Positions 23,621 to 34,829 of a DNA stretch of 64,000 nt are shown here, piece after piece. Position 1 is the first letter of the stretch. Each line of letters opens with the position of its first letter. Position numbers and translations under genes: made by a program. Under the pieces are notes generated by a model. The model did no database searches and was not told the origin of the DNA. It worked only from the letters and a program-made list of their open reading frames with translations. Source of the stretch: Heliocidaris tuberculata (lineage: Eukaryota; Echinodermata; Echinoidea; Camarodonta; Echinometridae); contig CM046842.1 of assembly GCA_025618425.1 (NCBI GenBank), positions 22,156,340 to 22,220,339 on the forward strand, written 5' to 3'.

Positions 23621-24773
23621 TTGGTGTGACAGGCCTACGCCTCTTCGACCCTGCGGTGCTAGCTCACGTGCGTTCGCGACTCTATTTTCATGCATGGAAC
23701 CACCTTAAATGTTGTTGTTATTTGAAGGGGGCTAAAAACGCAAAAGCGAGAAAGAAAAAGAGGAGAAAATGAAGAACACTGCGATCATTCTGGATTGTAC
23801 ACCCCAAATCGGCAGGGTAAATGCATTATAAATACTTTTTTTGAGGGTTCGAAATGCAAGAATTTTCTAAAGCTCGGTCGCTGTGCTTCCTTGCATAATG
23901 TTGCTCTAGGAGCTCGAAATTTCGTTCCCCAGTATAGGACGTTTTTGAAGGGCTCAAGACTGATAAATAATTCTCCTTGCTTTGCTCGCCATCATGTACG
24001 TTTCATCATCCTCTTGTTAAATACTGCGCCCCAATATAGGATTAAGTGTATAAAATCGCTTTAAATTTGTAAAGGTTCAACATTTTTTTTAAATGTCAAC
24101 TTTCGGTTGTCTTCCCAAATTCCTCGACTATTTCTTAATAAGTTTCCATTAATGTTGCGACGCATTTGAGAAGGAAGTAAATAGAAGTCCGTTTATCAAT
24201 GTTCAAAATTCGGATCTCGTCCACTCAATCGCTGCAGTGCTTAACTGCCAATTTTCCTGTTTAAATTGTATAAGAAAATGCGTTTTGGCAGTTTTGGGGT
24301 TAAAAATGGGGGGGGGGGGTAGGGGCATTGTTGATTGTTGGCCCTAATTCCTAGATAAGCAACTCAATTTAAAAAAAAATGCTGCTCACAGCACCCGCAG
24401 TAAAAAAAATAAATCTTTTCCAGGTAATTTCAAAGGTTCAACTTTTGAAAGAAATCTCAACTTCAGGTAGCCTTGCTGAATTTCTCGACTCTTTCTCAAG
24501 CCTATAGAGTTTTCGTTAGTTTTGCTCCCGATTGTAGAAGTGAGTGAATAGAAAACCAATTATCAATGTATAAAAGTCGAGCTTCTTTACCGCTCAATTG
24601 CAAAATTTCCCGGGTAAAATGCACAAGAACTTGCGTTTTTTAGGGTTGTACAATAATATAAGTTTGGGCACCCGGGGGGGGGGGGCTAACTTCATCGTTT
24701 GCCCCGGGCGCCATAATTCTAGATACGCCAATGGCTTCGCTCCCTCGCCGGTCATCCCACCCCCCCCCCCCCC

Positions 24774-24809
<36 letters not shown>

Positions 24810-24885
24810 CATGAGCACGGATCAACACCCTTGGCTGGCATATCCCTATTGTCCCATACAACAATGTAAAATCGCTATTTTTGTA
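23621..24885. other. Unassigned stretch with long C run
   Basis: No credible gene. G run at 24308-24318 and a C tract interrupted once at about 24760-24806, which produces a poly-Pro/poly-Gly spurious ORF. Blocks at 23810-24080 and 24420-24640 look like diverged copies of each other (both contain GGTTCAAC, CTCGACT and TTTCTTA/CTCAAG motifs). Confidence 0.45.
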
Positions 24886-25230
24886 AGCCCAGTACAGGTC
24901 ACCAATCAATATAAGATGCCTGGTCAAGTAATACTGTAGAGCCATTCATTATCCAACACAGCTCCGTTTAACTTTGCTGATGGTAAGTCGTTTCTGTTGC
25001 TTACATTTCTTCTACAAATGCTATATTCTTGCCTCTTTATCAGTAAATTCAAATGTTTGGGAGTCCCGGTATGGCAGTGCTATCAGTCCGCTCGGTGTAT
25101 CCATCCATCACATATCCAATGGAAGTCTGAAAAACTGTCTCTCCGAAGGTCAACTATAAAGAAAGAAACTGGCGGTTTAGTTCAACTGCACCGTAATTAA
25201 GTACCGGTAACATTGGGTGTAAACTGTCAG

Positions 25231-25231
25231 A

Positions 25232-25269
<38 letters not shown>

Positions 25270-25270
25270 T
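25231..25270. repeat. CT microsatellite, unit B
   Basis: Counterpart of 7874-7907. Confidence 0.8.
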
Positions 25271-25439
25271 TCCCTCATTGCCTCTTCCCTTTCCCACTAT
25301 GTTTCCCGTTGTCTATTTTCTCTCCTGAATTATAAGTGATAATGTTTAACATTTAATTGGAGATGTGGTATGAATTAATCTTTGTGTAACCTAATTTCTA
25401 TATTGGATGTTCGTGTGTGAATATGAAACTTATAATTCT

Positions 25440-27305
25440 GGGCCACGGCAAGGTCCAGATCGGTTACAAGCCACTGCTAATTTGCTGAAAAGTAGAGCCT
25501 GTGTTGTATGTGATGCAACAGAACTGTAGTTCATTATGACTACTTTATGTGATATCCGATTTTTCAGCTAAATTAACTTTGGTGAAATTTTAACGGAATT
25601 TCTGTTTAGAGGAGGTGACTCAGAGTGAAAGGCACTCATAGGCCCTTGCCTATGTGGGACTGTGTTCAACATTTACTGTTGCAGCAGTCTAAAAAACAGA
25701 ACAAAATTGCTCTAAGCAAGATTTAATTTTCTTAAATTTGCTAGATTACCTGATTCAGGGACTCTTCAACTCTTACTGTGCCACAAATTTGGGGATTCAG
25801 AATTGAAAGTGAAATTTTAAATAATGATTTTCCTCTCATGTATGAATGATCTAGACTGGAAAAAAGGCCTGCTGATACACACAAAAGCTACTGAAGCCTA
25901 TTCACCCGTAAAAGCTAGTCTGGAGTACAAGGTTATCTCCAGATAAGCTTGTACATGTTGTATAAGTGAGTGAAAGGTTACGCTAAAGGTGAAATATATC
26001 ACCAGGCTAGTTGCCCGAGTTCTTCACTTGCCAAACTATTTATCTTCTCCGGGGAGTTTGCTTGCTTTTATTTCCGTAATCAATGACAAAAATAATATAC
26101 ATAAATAATGCAAGATCCATATAGGCCTACGGTGGATAGCCCATTTCAGCCTTATTAGCAGAATATATACGATTGTTCTTCAATGGGGTCCTTGATAACA
26201 AATGGTAATACATAATGTTATGAGATAGTGATTTTTAAAAAAGGTTGTTGCACTAAAGATGGGATGGCGAAGATTAAGTTGTATTTGCTTCTCGTTTATT
26301 CTTCTAGGAAACATTCAACAACTGAGTGATGATTTCTGTATAAAAACAAAACGAAGCAAGATTGTACATAAGGGGCATAAATCACATACAATCATGTATT
26401 GCCATACATTAATCACAAATAATTTAAATTTCCTTCACGTACACGTAGTCTACAAAAATCATTACACTTGTTCATACAGCTTTGATCTTCTGAATAAGAT
26501 CATCTTTAAAAGCAAATGTGAGAGTGTCTATCAAACAAATAAATAAAATTCATGCACTAACTTGTACAGAACATTGTATGTCCTATTTATTTCATACATA
26601 ATTAAATAGAAAAACATGTTTCTCAGTGCTAGAGGTAATAAGTGTACAACAGCTAATTCTGATACATGCATAAACCCTGAAAAAGTCCAGTAAACTCAAG
26701 CATATAATTTTGAGTCAGAGAATCCCAGGCATGAATCAAGACATGATCTCACCTACTTATACTATAGGTGTTGAAAAAACAGTGACACTTTTTATTGGAA
26801 ATAACTCAAAAATTATACAATGTACATGTTGTATCAGACTGATGTTTTTACATTGTAAAGTTGAAGGATGTAAAATTTAGTAGGAGCAACTTTCATGACA
26901 TTTCTCTAAATACTTTTTTCTCTGCATATTGCTCTGAATATGTAATAAGATCTTTCAATTCTTGAAAAATCAAGGCCACAAAATCAGTAATTAATCAAAG
27001 GAGAATGAAACCATGGGGAAAATCAATCTTAATCAAAAGTGTCCTCTGTTTTTTACACCTAGTACAAACACTGTAAGTTGTACGCGGATCCATTGGTGGC
27101 GGATCACACTCCTAGGACTTCAAAAAATAAATCCGCTGGTGAAGTCTTGCGTAGGTTCAAGACTACATTACATATTGCTACCTTCGCCATACAAAAATAG
27201 TCCATGCCTAACCTGGATTTATCATATCAATAATAAATAAACAAATACATATCGATGCATATTATTATCGAATCTCACCACTTATACTAATGCGCCTATT
27301 CTTAG
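25440..27305. other. Unit B-specific stretch without a recognised gene
   Basis: No supported coding region. 26765-26995 is related, in reverse, to 35200-35460 (both contain GAAGGATGTAAAATTTA and AAATCAAGGCCACA). An AAGGAGAATGAAACCATGGGG motif at 26998-27017 resembles a single end of the foldback family. Confidence 0.5.
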
Positions 27306-27309
27306 TGTT

Positions 27310-27546
27310 CAATAGACCGGTTCTGTAATGTATTCAAATTTATGCACATTTCTTCTCTGATCACCTACTGACGAGCTATTGCATTAACCTGCTTTTATAA
27401 ATGAGCCTCAATGCTTGGAATCTAATTTGCATTCATTACTTGTTGCTGTGTCCGACAATCATCCGACAAGCTTTTAGGTTGTCAAGAACAACCTTTGTTT
27501 GAAAGGTATGTATAAAACTTGCATACATTACTGAAGCGGTCTATTC
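27310..27546. mobile_element. ~240-base inverted-repeat element, copy 1
   Basis: Arms CAATAGACCGGTTCTGTAAT and inverse ending GCGGTCTATT. Inner sequence GGTTGTCAAGAACAACC. Same family as 27659 and 36285. Confidence 0.8.
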
Positions 27547-27658
27547 AGTCCACAGAGTGGACAGGCGAAAAAATGCGGGACAGTTCAATGAGATTTTTAT
27601 ATAAACCCTCCCAAATGAGCATAACAAAATTGTAATATAACATACAAAGTGAATCTGT

Positions 27659-27895
27659 CAATAGACCTGTTCACAAATGTATTCAAATTTTATGCATACT
27701 AAAAAAACAAAGGTTGTTCTTGACAACCTGAAAGCTTGTCAGAGGCTTGTCAGACGTATCAACTAGTAATGTATGCAAACTGAATTCCAAGTATTGTAGT
27801 TCATTCATTAATAACAGGTTGATGGAATGCCTCGTTATTAGGTCCCCAGGAAAAACACATCCATAAATGTGACTAACTTTATGAACAGATCTATT
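27659..27895. mobile_element. ~240-base inverted-repeat element, copy 2 (reverse)
   Basis: Arms CAATAGACCTGTTCACAAAT and ATGAACAGATCTATT. Its inner GGTTGTTCTTGACAACC is inverted relative to copy 1, only 112 bases away. Confidence 0.8.
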
Positions 27896-28033
27896 CCATA
27901 TCTATTCCGCGGCCCATGCTGTAAAGCGCTTAGAGACATCGTAATAATGTATTAGGCGCTATAGAAATACAGAATATTATCATCATATTAATCATCATCA
28001 CTATTGGTATTTCATGATAATATTAGTATTTAA

Positions 28034-28441
28034 CCCTTTCAAGACAATTGACCACATTTTGTGGTTTGGCTCAATAACTTTTGATCCAGAGCTCTCAAAA
28101 ATATACCAGATGCCAGAGCAGAAAGAGCAAAATTTTCTGCACACACTATGTCCATTTTTATTGCATGACCATATTGCATTTGATGTCAGGAATTTTAAAA
28201 ACAAGAATAAGCTTTGAGATCCTTAAATTGGCAACACATTGAGAGGTTTAAAATCATTGTTCTTCATCAAAATTGGCAATTTCTTTCAACTATTCAATAA
28301 ATTTCTAACCATGTATATTGTTTTCAAAGACATTACAACTTATTTGAACCATGTTGCACTCAAAGAAAAATATTATTGTTGCCAATTTGAAGAACAAAAT
28401 GTGATCAATTTAGCCCTTAAATAATCCCTGTCCTAAAAGGG
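28034..28441 (+). mobile_element. 408-base TTAA element, copy 4, complete, with known empty site
   Basis: TTAA (28030-28033), CCCTTTCAAGACA ... TGTCCTAAAAGGG, TTAA (28442-28445). Exactly 408 bases. Unit A at 14224-14227 has the single TTAA and no insert. Confidence 0.93.
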
Positions 28442-28645
28442 TTAAAATATGAATAATCATCATATGTGTCTGAAATATCTTTCCAGGTTAGAAGCAAAGC
28501 GATGACTGTAGATTTCGTTACATACAGAAATGTGATGTTAACTTTCCTCTCCTGAAATCTACGTTATATGCATGAAAGAGAGACCGCCATCCGGATTCTA
28601 CCTAAAGCAGTAAGTCGAAAATGCTAAGACGGATTTATCCATTTA

Positions 28646-29065
28646 AAGGGGAAGTCCACCTTGGAATTTAGTTTTTAAACAAAAGCAGAAATGGAAAGAA
28701 CTGATTAATGGAAGTTTGAGGAAAATCCCATGAGACATAAGAAAGTTATGAATTTTTAAAGTTGTAATCAATCAAACATAATAAAGCATCTCCGTGACGT
28801 ATCTTGCGAGCTTCTCTCCCATTTGTCCTGTACTAAAAAAAATCCAGAAATTTCATTTTCTGTAGAGAAAATATTAATTCATGCATACACCGTTGATATA
28901 ATCACTGCACATATGTTTTACAATTGGAGAGGAGCTCGCAAGATACCTCAATGCTCATTTGGCTCCAACTGGGTTTGATTGATTACAATTTCAGAAAATC
29001 ATAACTTTCTTATTTCTTATCGGGTTTTGCTCAACCTTTACTAATCTCCTAATGGGTAATTCCAA
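28646..29065. mobile_element. Foldback element (AAAGGGGAAGTCC family)
   Basis: Left end TTTAAAGGGGAAGTCCACCTTGG; both arms carry GCAAGATAC and GAGCTTCTCTCCCATTTG or their inverses, plus TAAGAAAGTTATGA. The right end is not clean. 29070-29490 has a G run (about 29412-29426) and no gene. Confidence 0.65.
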
Positions 29066-29490
29066 CGTGGCAGCTGGGACATCCGACCCTCACATTTTCA
29101 TACTTTTTTTCCTGGTATTCTGTATTAGGGTTAAAAATGATGCTAATATGAATGTAAAATGTAGTTTATGATATTTGATAAACAAAATGGAGAATATTTT
29201 TTTCAAGCTCAGCCCAAAATTTGTGGGTGGGGCTTCAAGTTCAGCGTGACAGAATTTACCAAGCTATTTTTGCTTTCATACTTTCTGTCTAAACTCTCTC
29301 TATACATGTCATAAGAATATCTTGAAACAAAAAAGTGTGTATTCATATTATTACTTGTCAGTACCTACTTGAAACTTGCCATTAAATATTTGAATTTACA
29401 TCTGGCTGTGGTGGGGGGGGGGGGGTACCAAAAACGTGACTGTGACAAACGGGACAATAAAAACATAACAGACGGGACATGTAGTCTGGG

Positions 29491-30475
29491 AGCCTGTCCT
29501 GAAATAGTCGCCCCAATTTGCATATGAGATTTGACCCCTTAAAGTTATTTAGACCATCCATGTCATTCACAAAAAGCTTGTCAGCTCGAACGGAGTAGCC
29601 GGGTTTGGCCCCAGAGCCCCCCATAAGGGCCCCAAAGTTGGGTCAGTTACAACCCATCTAACATATGCGCCAAACTTTGTCAGAAGGAAAGTGTATGACT
29701 ATACACTACCAAAACACAAAAACAGACAAAATTTTCCGTCGGGATGGGTTGCTAGACCGCCCCTAAAAATTGAGGGAAATTTTTCCCTTAAGGCCCATGG
29801 ATTAAATTTTGTCAGAAGGAAGATGTATGGGTGTACATTACAAAAATATAAAAACTGACAAAAATTTTCATCTGGAAGAGGGTGTAACACGCCCCTGATT
29901 CGTAACCGATTTTGATGAAACTTTTTTTTGTAGAGAAAATCCTTTTTTGGCATTATATCCTTGATAACTCTAATGTGTGTAATTCATTTCAGGTCAAATT
30001 TACATAGTATAATTTTGGGTATTGTAAATTTCTTGCAGTGCAATTTGGTGTAAAATGACTATTTCAATAATAAGTTATTAAACTGTGAAAATTGTATTGC
30101 TTTCTCAAAAGTAGACAAATGATATTGTCAGGATTATATGTAAACACTCCCATTGTCCATCTGCACCTATTTGACAAGGCATAATGGAGAGCTTGCAAGG
30201 TATTTGTGTAATTACCGCATGAATGGTAAATTTCAGCATGGTAGCCACATAGCTCAGATACTCAACAAGCCCCTCTACTGTGTCTTGCCAAACAGGTGCA
30301 GGTGGACAATGGGTGTGTTTACATAATCCTGACAATATCATTGACTACTTTTGAGAAAGGAATACATTTCTTCACAATGTAATATTCCTTTTTGCGAATG
30401 ACATGGATGGTCTTTAAGTAATTTAAGGGGTCAAATCTCATATGTAAAATGGGGTGATTATTTCGGGACAGGCTC
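29491..30475. mobile_element. ~985-base foldback element with nested hairpin
   Basis: Outer arms GAGCCTGTCCTGAAATAGTC ... and inverse ending ATTTCGGGACAGGCTC. Arms of about 90 bases include CCATCCATGTCATTC. An inner pair at about 30097-30190 and 30280-30370 (TTGTCAGGATTATATGTAAA and inverse) forms a second stem. No coding. Fragment of the same family at 34830-35000. Confidence 0.75.
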
Positions 30476-30699
30476 ATTGCCTAATATTAAGATTGTCCAC
30501 AAAATGCAATTTTCAAAGATTTTTTTTTTTTAAATGCCAGCATTTAATACCTTACATTCCTGTTCTAAAGGGGCTAAACAATCATCTTTGATACAATGAA
30601 GCTTAAAAAGTTGGATTTTACTTTTCATCTGTCGGAAAATTTTTGTGTAGTCCCTATCATGCATATATATTTTTCCTGTAAATGCAAAACGTGACACTT

Positions 30700-30750
30700 T
30701 TCACTCTCTCTCTCTCTCTCCCCCCCTCCCCCCCCCCCCCCCCCCCCCTC
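30700..30750. repeat. CT then C tract
   Basis: (CT)n followed by about 30 C with one T. 30476-30700 has nothing recognised. Confidence 0.8.
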
Positions 30751-30754
30751 TCCA

Positions 30755-31158
30755 CTTCATTCAGGTGCTGGTATTCTTGTCTTAGACAAATTGAGCTAAC
30801 TGCCATCGGTATAAGTTTTGATCTTCGGATATCGGATTGTGACAGTGCATGTGAGAGGACTTTGCTGATAATGATTGTGTGGCAGTCGTTGTAGCTACCT
30901 GCGTCCATTTAGGATAGTCGTGAGATTATAACTGAGTAATGAACTGTGTTAATTCATCAAGTTGATTTAAAGTGATTCTTTTACCTATAGAGTACGATTA
31001 AAAACAACGTTTGAGCGGGTGGAAATATTAACCCTTTAATATCAAATCTCGTGAATGCACACCTAAACAGATTTATCTACATCTTAATAAGACATTCGTG
31101 AGCCTATAACAGGTTTAAGCAAACATTCTTGTGATATTTGTAAGCATTTTGGAAAGAC
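30755..31158 (+). promoter_or_regulatory. Conserved 5' flank of sulfotransferase copy B
   Basis: Counterpart of 15189-15441. Two conserved blocks (30755-30900 and about 31062-31158) are separated by DNA not found before copy A. They are the likely 5' UTR and proximal promoter. The role is inferred only from conservation between the two paralogues and from position. Confidence 0.45.
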
Positions 31159-32271
31159 ATGAGAGGAGTTTACAGGAGAACCCTGATTATTTTCAGTTGC
31201 TTCCTCAGTGTGATGGTTTTCATTTTACTTCTTGATGTTCCTGCAGACGAGGACGTATGGAGAGGCGATGATGACGATGGGTTGAATTTGATCCGCTTTT
31301 TCTCCACCTTCTTTCAGAAAAGGCGTCGAGGATTAACCAAATTAAAGCAAATAGCCTGTTACAGGTATCTGCCTTGGGGAGATAGGGGGGAAAACCCCAA
31401 AAAATACCTACGTGAACGGCCTCAGGCAGACCTTGAGGCAAGAAACTGTCGGAAGCGAATGCCGCATGCGCTTGTGATAGGCGTCAAGAAGTGTGGGACT
31501 ACAGCCATGGGCAAATACATGGGACTACACCCCCTGGTTTCATTCTCGCGTCCCGTCCAACCGGGGGAGGAGATAACTGATGCAACAATGGAGGCATGGA
31601 AGGACAGTTTCCAGCTGACTTCGTCCAAGCAAATGCCATTCACAGGGTACCCGGGTCTGTTTAATAGGATGCAACCTCAGTTGCTGCAGATGATGCGGAA
31701 CTATCTTCCCGATGACATCAAACTGATTTTGATGCTCCGTGATCCAGTACAACGCCTCGTGTCCGATTACGTCCACACATCGACCATCGCGTCACGTTTA
31801 ACAGGTGAGGAGCAAAAGCAGTACGTGAAGAGGCAGGGGTTAAAGAGCAGTCTCAAAGAAACCGTACTGAACGAACTTGGTCAGGTGAACCCCTTCGCAT
31901 CTACTGTGCGCCTGGGAATGTACGCCATAGACTTACGATCCTTATACCAACATATACGCGGGGACCGCTTACTTATCATAGACGGTAACGCCTTCAGCAA
32001 AGACCCCTTTCCTAGTTTACTAAAAGTAGAAAGCTTCTTGCAGCTGCAACCATTTTTCATCCGATCTCACTTTAGATATGACGAGGAAAAACATTTTCAT
32101 TGTGCACATGTTGCTATCAGACCGGACATGATATGCCTCAGCTCACAGAAGGGCAGGGAGCACCCCGATATCGATGACGACCTTGTCAAAAAGTTGTACG
32201 ATTTCTATCGACCTCACAATCAGGAACTGAAAGCGGACTTTGGCTTGAACTTTTCTTGGATTGACCTGTAA
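31159..32271 (+). CDS. Heparan sulfate glucosamine 3-O-sulfotransferase-like protein, copy B
   Basis: Intronless 370-residue paralogue of the gene at 15442, same strand, about 15.7 kb away, at the same end of the duplicated unit. It has the same basic N-terminus, signal-anchor (8-26), acidic stem, PAPS motifs (VIGVKKCGTTAMG at 106-118 and LMLRDPVQRLVSDYVH at 191-206), Cys314/Cys326 pair and C-terminal FSWIDL. Differences are scattered: the variable stem is one residue shorter, and the first Gly of the KKGGT loop is Cys112. Other sulfotransferases tolerate Cys in this loop, so activity is not excluded. The catalytic Glu region is changed as in copy A. The intact frame suggests both copies are under selection. 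The acceptor substrate is not known from sequence. Confidence 0.85.
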   Translation: MRGVYRRTLIIFSCFLSVMVFILLLDVPADEDVWRGDDDDGLNLIRFFSTFFQKRRRGLTKLKQIACYRYLPWGDRGENPKKYLRERPQADLEARNCRKRMPHALVIGVKKCGTTAMGKYMGLHPLVSFSRPVQPGEEITDATMEAWKDSFQLTSSKQMPFTGYPGLFNRMQPQLLQMMRNYLPDDIKLILMLRDPVQRLVSDYVHTSTIASRLTGEEQKQYVKRQGLKSSLKETVLNELGQVNPFASTVRLGMYAIDLRSLYQHIRGDRLLIIDGNAFSKDPFPSLLKVESFLQLQPFFIRSHFRYDEEKHFHCAHVAIRPDMICLSSQKGREHPDIDDDLVKKLYDFYRPHNQELKADFGLNFSWIDL

Positions 32272-32307
32272 TGCATCTTAATGTTTATACATGTCGTTTT
32301 CCCCCAA

Positions 32308-32625
32308 GTTTCATAATTCCGAAGGTTCGTTTTTCTGAAGGCTCGTTACTCCGACGGTTTGTAATTCCGAAAATGAAAAAGGGTTCATAATTCCGAAAAT
32401 GAAAAAGGGTTCACATTTCCGAAGGTTTTTAATTCCGTAAATTTATGCAGGGCTCTATTACAATTTCGGAATTCCGAACCTTCGGAATTATGAACCCTTT
32501 TTCATTTGCGGGATTACGAACCCTATTTCATTTTCGGAATTATGAACCTTCAGAGTAATGCATCAAATGTTCGAAATTATGAACCCTAATTTATATTCGG
32601 AAAAAATTTTATGAACACCCTGCTG
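32308..32625. repeat. TTCCGAA/TTCGGAA array after copy B
   Basis: Units run TCATAATTCCGAAGG on the left and invert to TTCGGAATTATGAACC on the right, so the whole array can fold back. Only its first 40 bases are kept after copy A (16598-16632). 32626-33120 has no recognised gene; CTCTGTGTATGGATGG-type sequence is inverted around 32915-33065. Confidence 0.7.
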
Positions 32626-33159
32626 GGTGACAATACGGTTTATTCCTTCAAGACAAGTCGTCATGAATACTCATGAAAAACAAATTGTAGGGATATACCA
32701 AGCTCGCAGTTCTCTGTGTGGCGCATTCGGATTTACGCTGTGCTTTTCATGAAGATATCCCGAGTTTGAGTCTCGTCAGGGTTAGGGTTTAGGATTTTAT
32801 CACTAACAAAATCTTCGTTTGCTGAAATAAAAATGAGGTGAAACGTTGAGAAAATACAAGTCTTAAGGTTGTAGTCTCTCTCAAAGTCTTCAAAACGGGG
32901 CCTCTTGATCAGTGCCATCCATACATAGAGTTTGGCCAACTCTGCTCCAGTGGGTGACAATATGGCGGCATGTTGCTTTGTTAGGCAAGCATGTAACAAA
33001 GGAATATACGCCATGTTGTGCCAAACTGAAACCGAGTTGGCCAAACTCTGTGTATGGATGGCTCTGCTCTTGACTCTCAAATACTGCCCTCTCCTGTTGA
33101 TGGCGCAAGTCCTGACAGAACCCCCCCCCCCCCCCGTAAACCCCAGTTACACCAACAGG

Positions 33160-33402
33160 ACCCAAACCAGATCCAAACCAGACCCACACCTGATCCAAAC
33201 CAGATCCAAACCAGATCCAAACCAGATCCAAACCAGATCCACACCAGATCCACACCTGATCCAAACCAGATCCAAACCAGATCCAAACCAGATCCAAACC
33301 AGATCCAAACCAGACCCACACCTGATCCAAACCAGATCCAAACCAGATCCAAACCAGATCCAAACCAGATCCACACCAGATCCACACCAGATCCACACCG
33401 GA
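33160..33402 (+). repeat. 11-base minisatellite (AGATCCAAACC)
   Basis: About 22 units, mostly AGATCCAAACC with AGATCCACACC and AGACCCACACC variants. Variant units recur at intervals, giving a higher-order pattern. Because 33 is a multiple of 3 and 11, all frames stay open, so the ORFs reading PDPNQIQTRSK or GSGLDLVWIWF are artefacts. Confidence 0.9.
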
Positions 33403-33414
33403 CGGCTTTGTTGA

Positions 33415-34800
33415 AAGAATTCTAATTGATGACAGAGTAGATAGGTGGATGAATATAAATAAATTGGAATCAAATTGTAATAAAACGGTTACTATGTTAT
33501 TTGGTACACGACACATGTTGACAAGGTATAATAATCTAGATTTACGAATTTGTGAAACAAAAAATTCAAATTGTAGATAGCGTTAGATATTTAGGGATAT
33601 TTATTGATAAGGAACTTAAATAAAACTTTCACAACTGGACCTTAACTTTGGAATTCCCTTCCCAAAAATATTACTGAAAGTCCTAATAATCATACGTTTA
33701 AAAGAAAATTAAAACAACATCTCTTACTAACATACAAGGGAAAGCCAACCCTCCAAAATATCCCGGATACAAGCCACACGCGGAAGAATGATCCTGATCT
33801 CCCTCCTTGTTTGTTTTATGGTTTTTTGTTTGTTTTTTTTGTTTTGTTTGTTTTTATAATTCCCCCTCTCTTACTCCCTTTCCTGATTTCATCTCTTTTC
33901 CTCTATCAACCTATCCCTCCCCATCTGCTTCTTCATCTAGGTTAGCCTTTGTGTATTTATTAATTTAGTTAGTTAACGTATATTATATGTAAAAAAAAAC
34001 AACAAACAAACAAAACAAACACAAAAAACAACGAACAGATTTCTGAATCATGTATTTAATTATTATGATTTTAATTGGGAACATGCTATTTATAAGCTCC
34101 GCTTCTCTGCTAGTTCCCTTTCGTTACCTTTTCGATTATTATTATCAAGAAACAATTGAAACATGTGTAAACCTCTCTCTGTTATAACATTCACTTTAGA
34201 AAACAATATGTAAAACAAAGTTCATATGCGTTATGTTTGAATGATGAGTTTCTTCTACAATGTAAATACTTTATATGATTTATGAATTGGTATCGAAGAA
34301 TAAATGAGTCTTGAATCCTGAAAAGGAATACTCGTTTTGAGCATATGTATTTAAAAAATGGCAAAATGATTTGCTTTCTTGGGAGACTAAAGTATTTTGT
34401 CAATGAATCTAGTTTGAAAACAATATACTCTTCAATTATTCTCCAATATTTTGATTATGTGGATGTAATATTGCAATCTGCATCTAGGAAATATTTGAAT
34501 TTATTACAGACACTTCAGAACCGGGCGGTAAAGATTATTTTGCGAATTGATTCATACTCTCATTTCAACATCATATATACATGATATTTCAAAATGGAAG
34601 AAATTTAATATTCGTCAAAATGAACATATATGTTATGATTAAAGTTTTGAATGATTTTGTCCCAGTATCTCATAAGTGATACCCCTGTTTTCTACGCGCA
34701 AGAGGTCACCTTAGTCTCCAAAGACCGAAAACAGATAGTTGTAAACGAAACAATTTTTTTAATAGGGGGCCTTCACTGGACGGTATCGATAAAACCTACC
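33415..34800 (+). pseudogene. Non-LTR retrotransposon reverse transcriptase fragments, broken
   Basis: Plus strand. 33427-33615 reads DRVDRWMNINKLESNCNKTV, TMLFGTR, then VRYLGIFIDKEL after a stop, matching the thumb region of LINE RTs (WxxxNKLxLNxxKTxxMLFG ... YLGIxID). 33640-33730 reads LWNSLPKNITESPNNHTFKR, a typical C-terminus. 34345-34584 reads FLGRLKYFVNESSLKTIYSS, LQYFDYVDVI and LQTLQNRAVKIIL, followed by SKWKKFNIRQNE. The segments are out of natural order or from two copies, with several stops. 33800-34330 between them is T/A-rich with nothing coding. Confidence 0.75.
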
Positions 34801-34829
34801 AAATTCTTTTTCTAACCTTTTGTCAAATG

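Larger units (their letters stand above)
18440..32345 (+). repeat. Segmental duplication, unit B
   Basis: Second, diverged copy of unit A, same orientation. The match stops about 75 bases after the sulfotransferase stop codon, with the same trailing sequence (TGCATCTTAATGTTTATACA) as copy A. Non-coding anchors are much more diverged than the genes. The unit also contains material absent from A, notably about 21600-24880, 25440-27970 and 28034-28441. Confidence 0.85.

Noticed and set aside
24594..24945. Poly-Pro and poly-Gly ORFs
   Set aside because: Produced by a long C run; the reverse strand is open for the same reason.
32733..33080. 115-codon minus-strand ORF
   Set aside because: No recognised domain; overlaps an inverted repeat and C run in repeat-rich DNA.
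33054..33516. Long overlapping ORFs on both strands (up to 208 codons)
   Set aside because: They are readings of the 11-base minisatellite; the period makes all frames open and no non-repeat domain is present.
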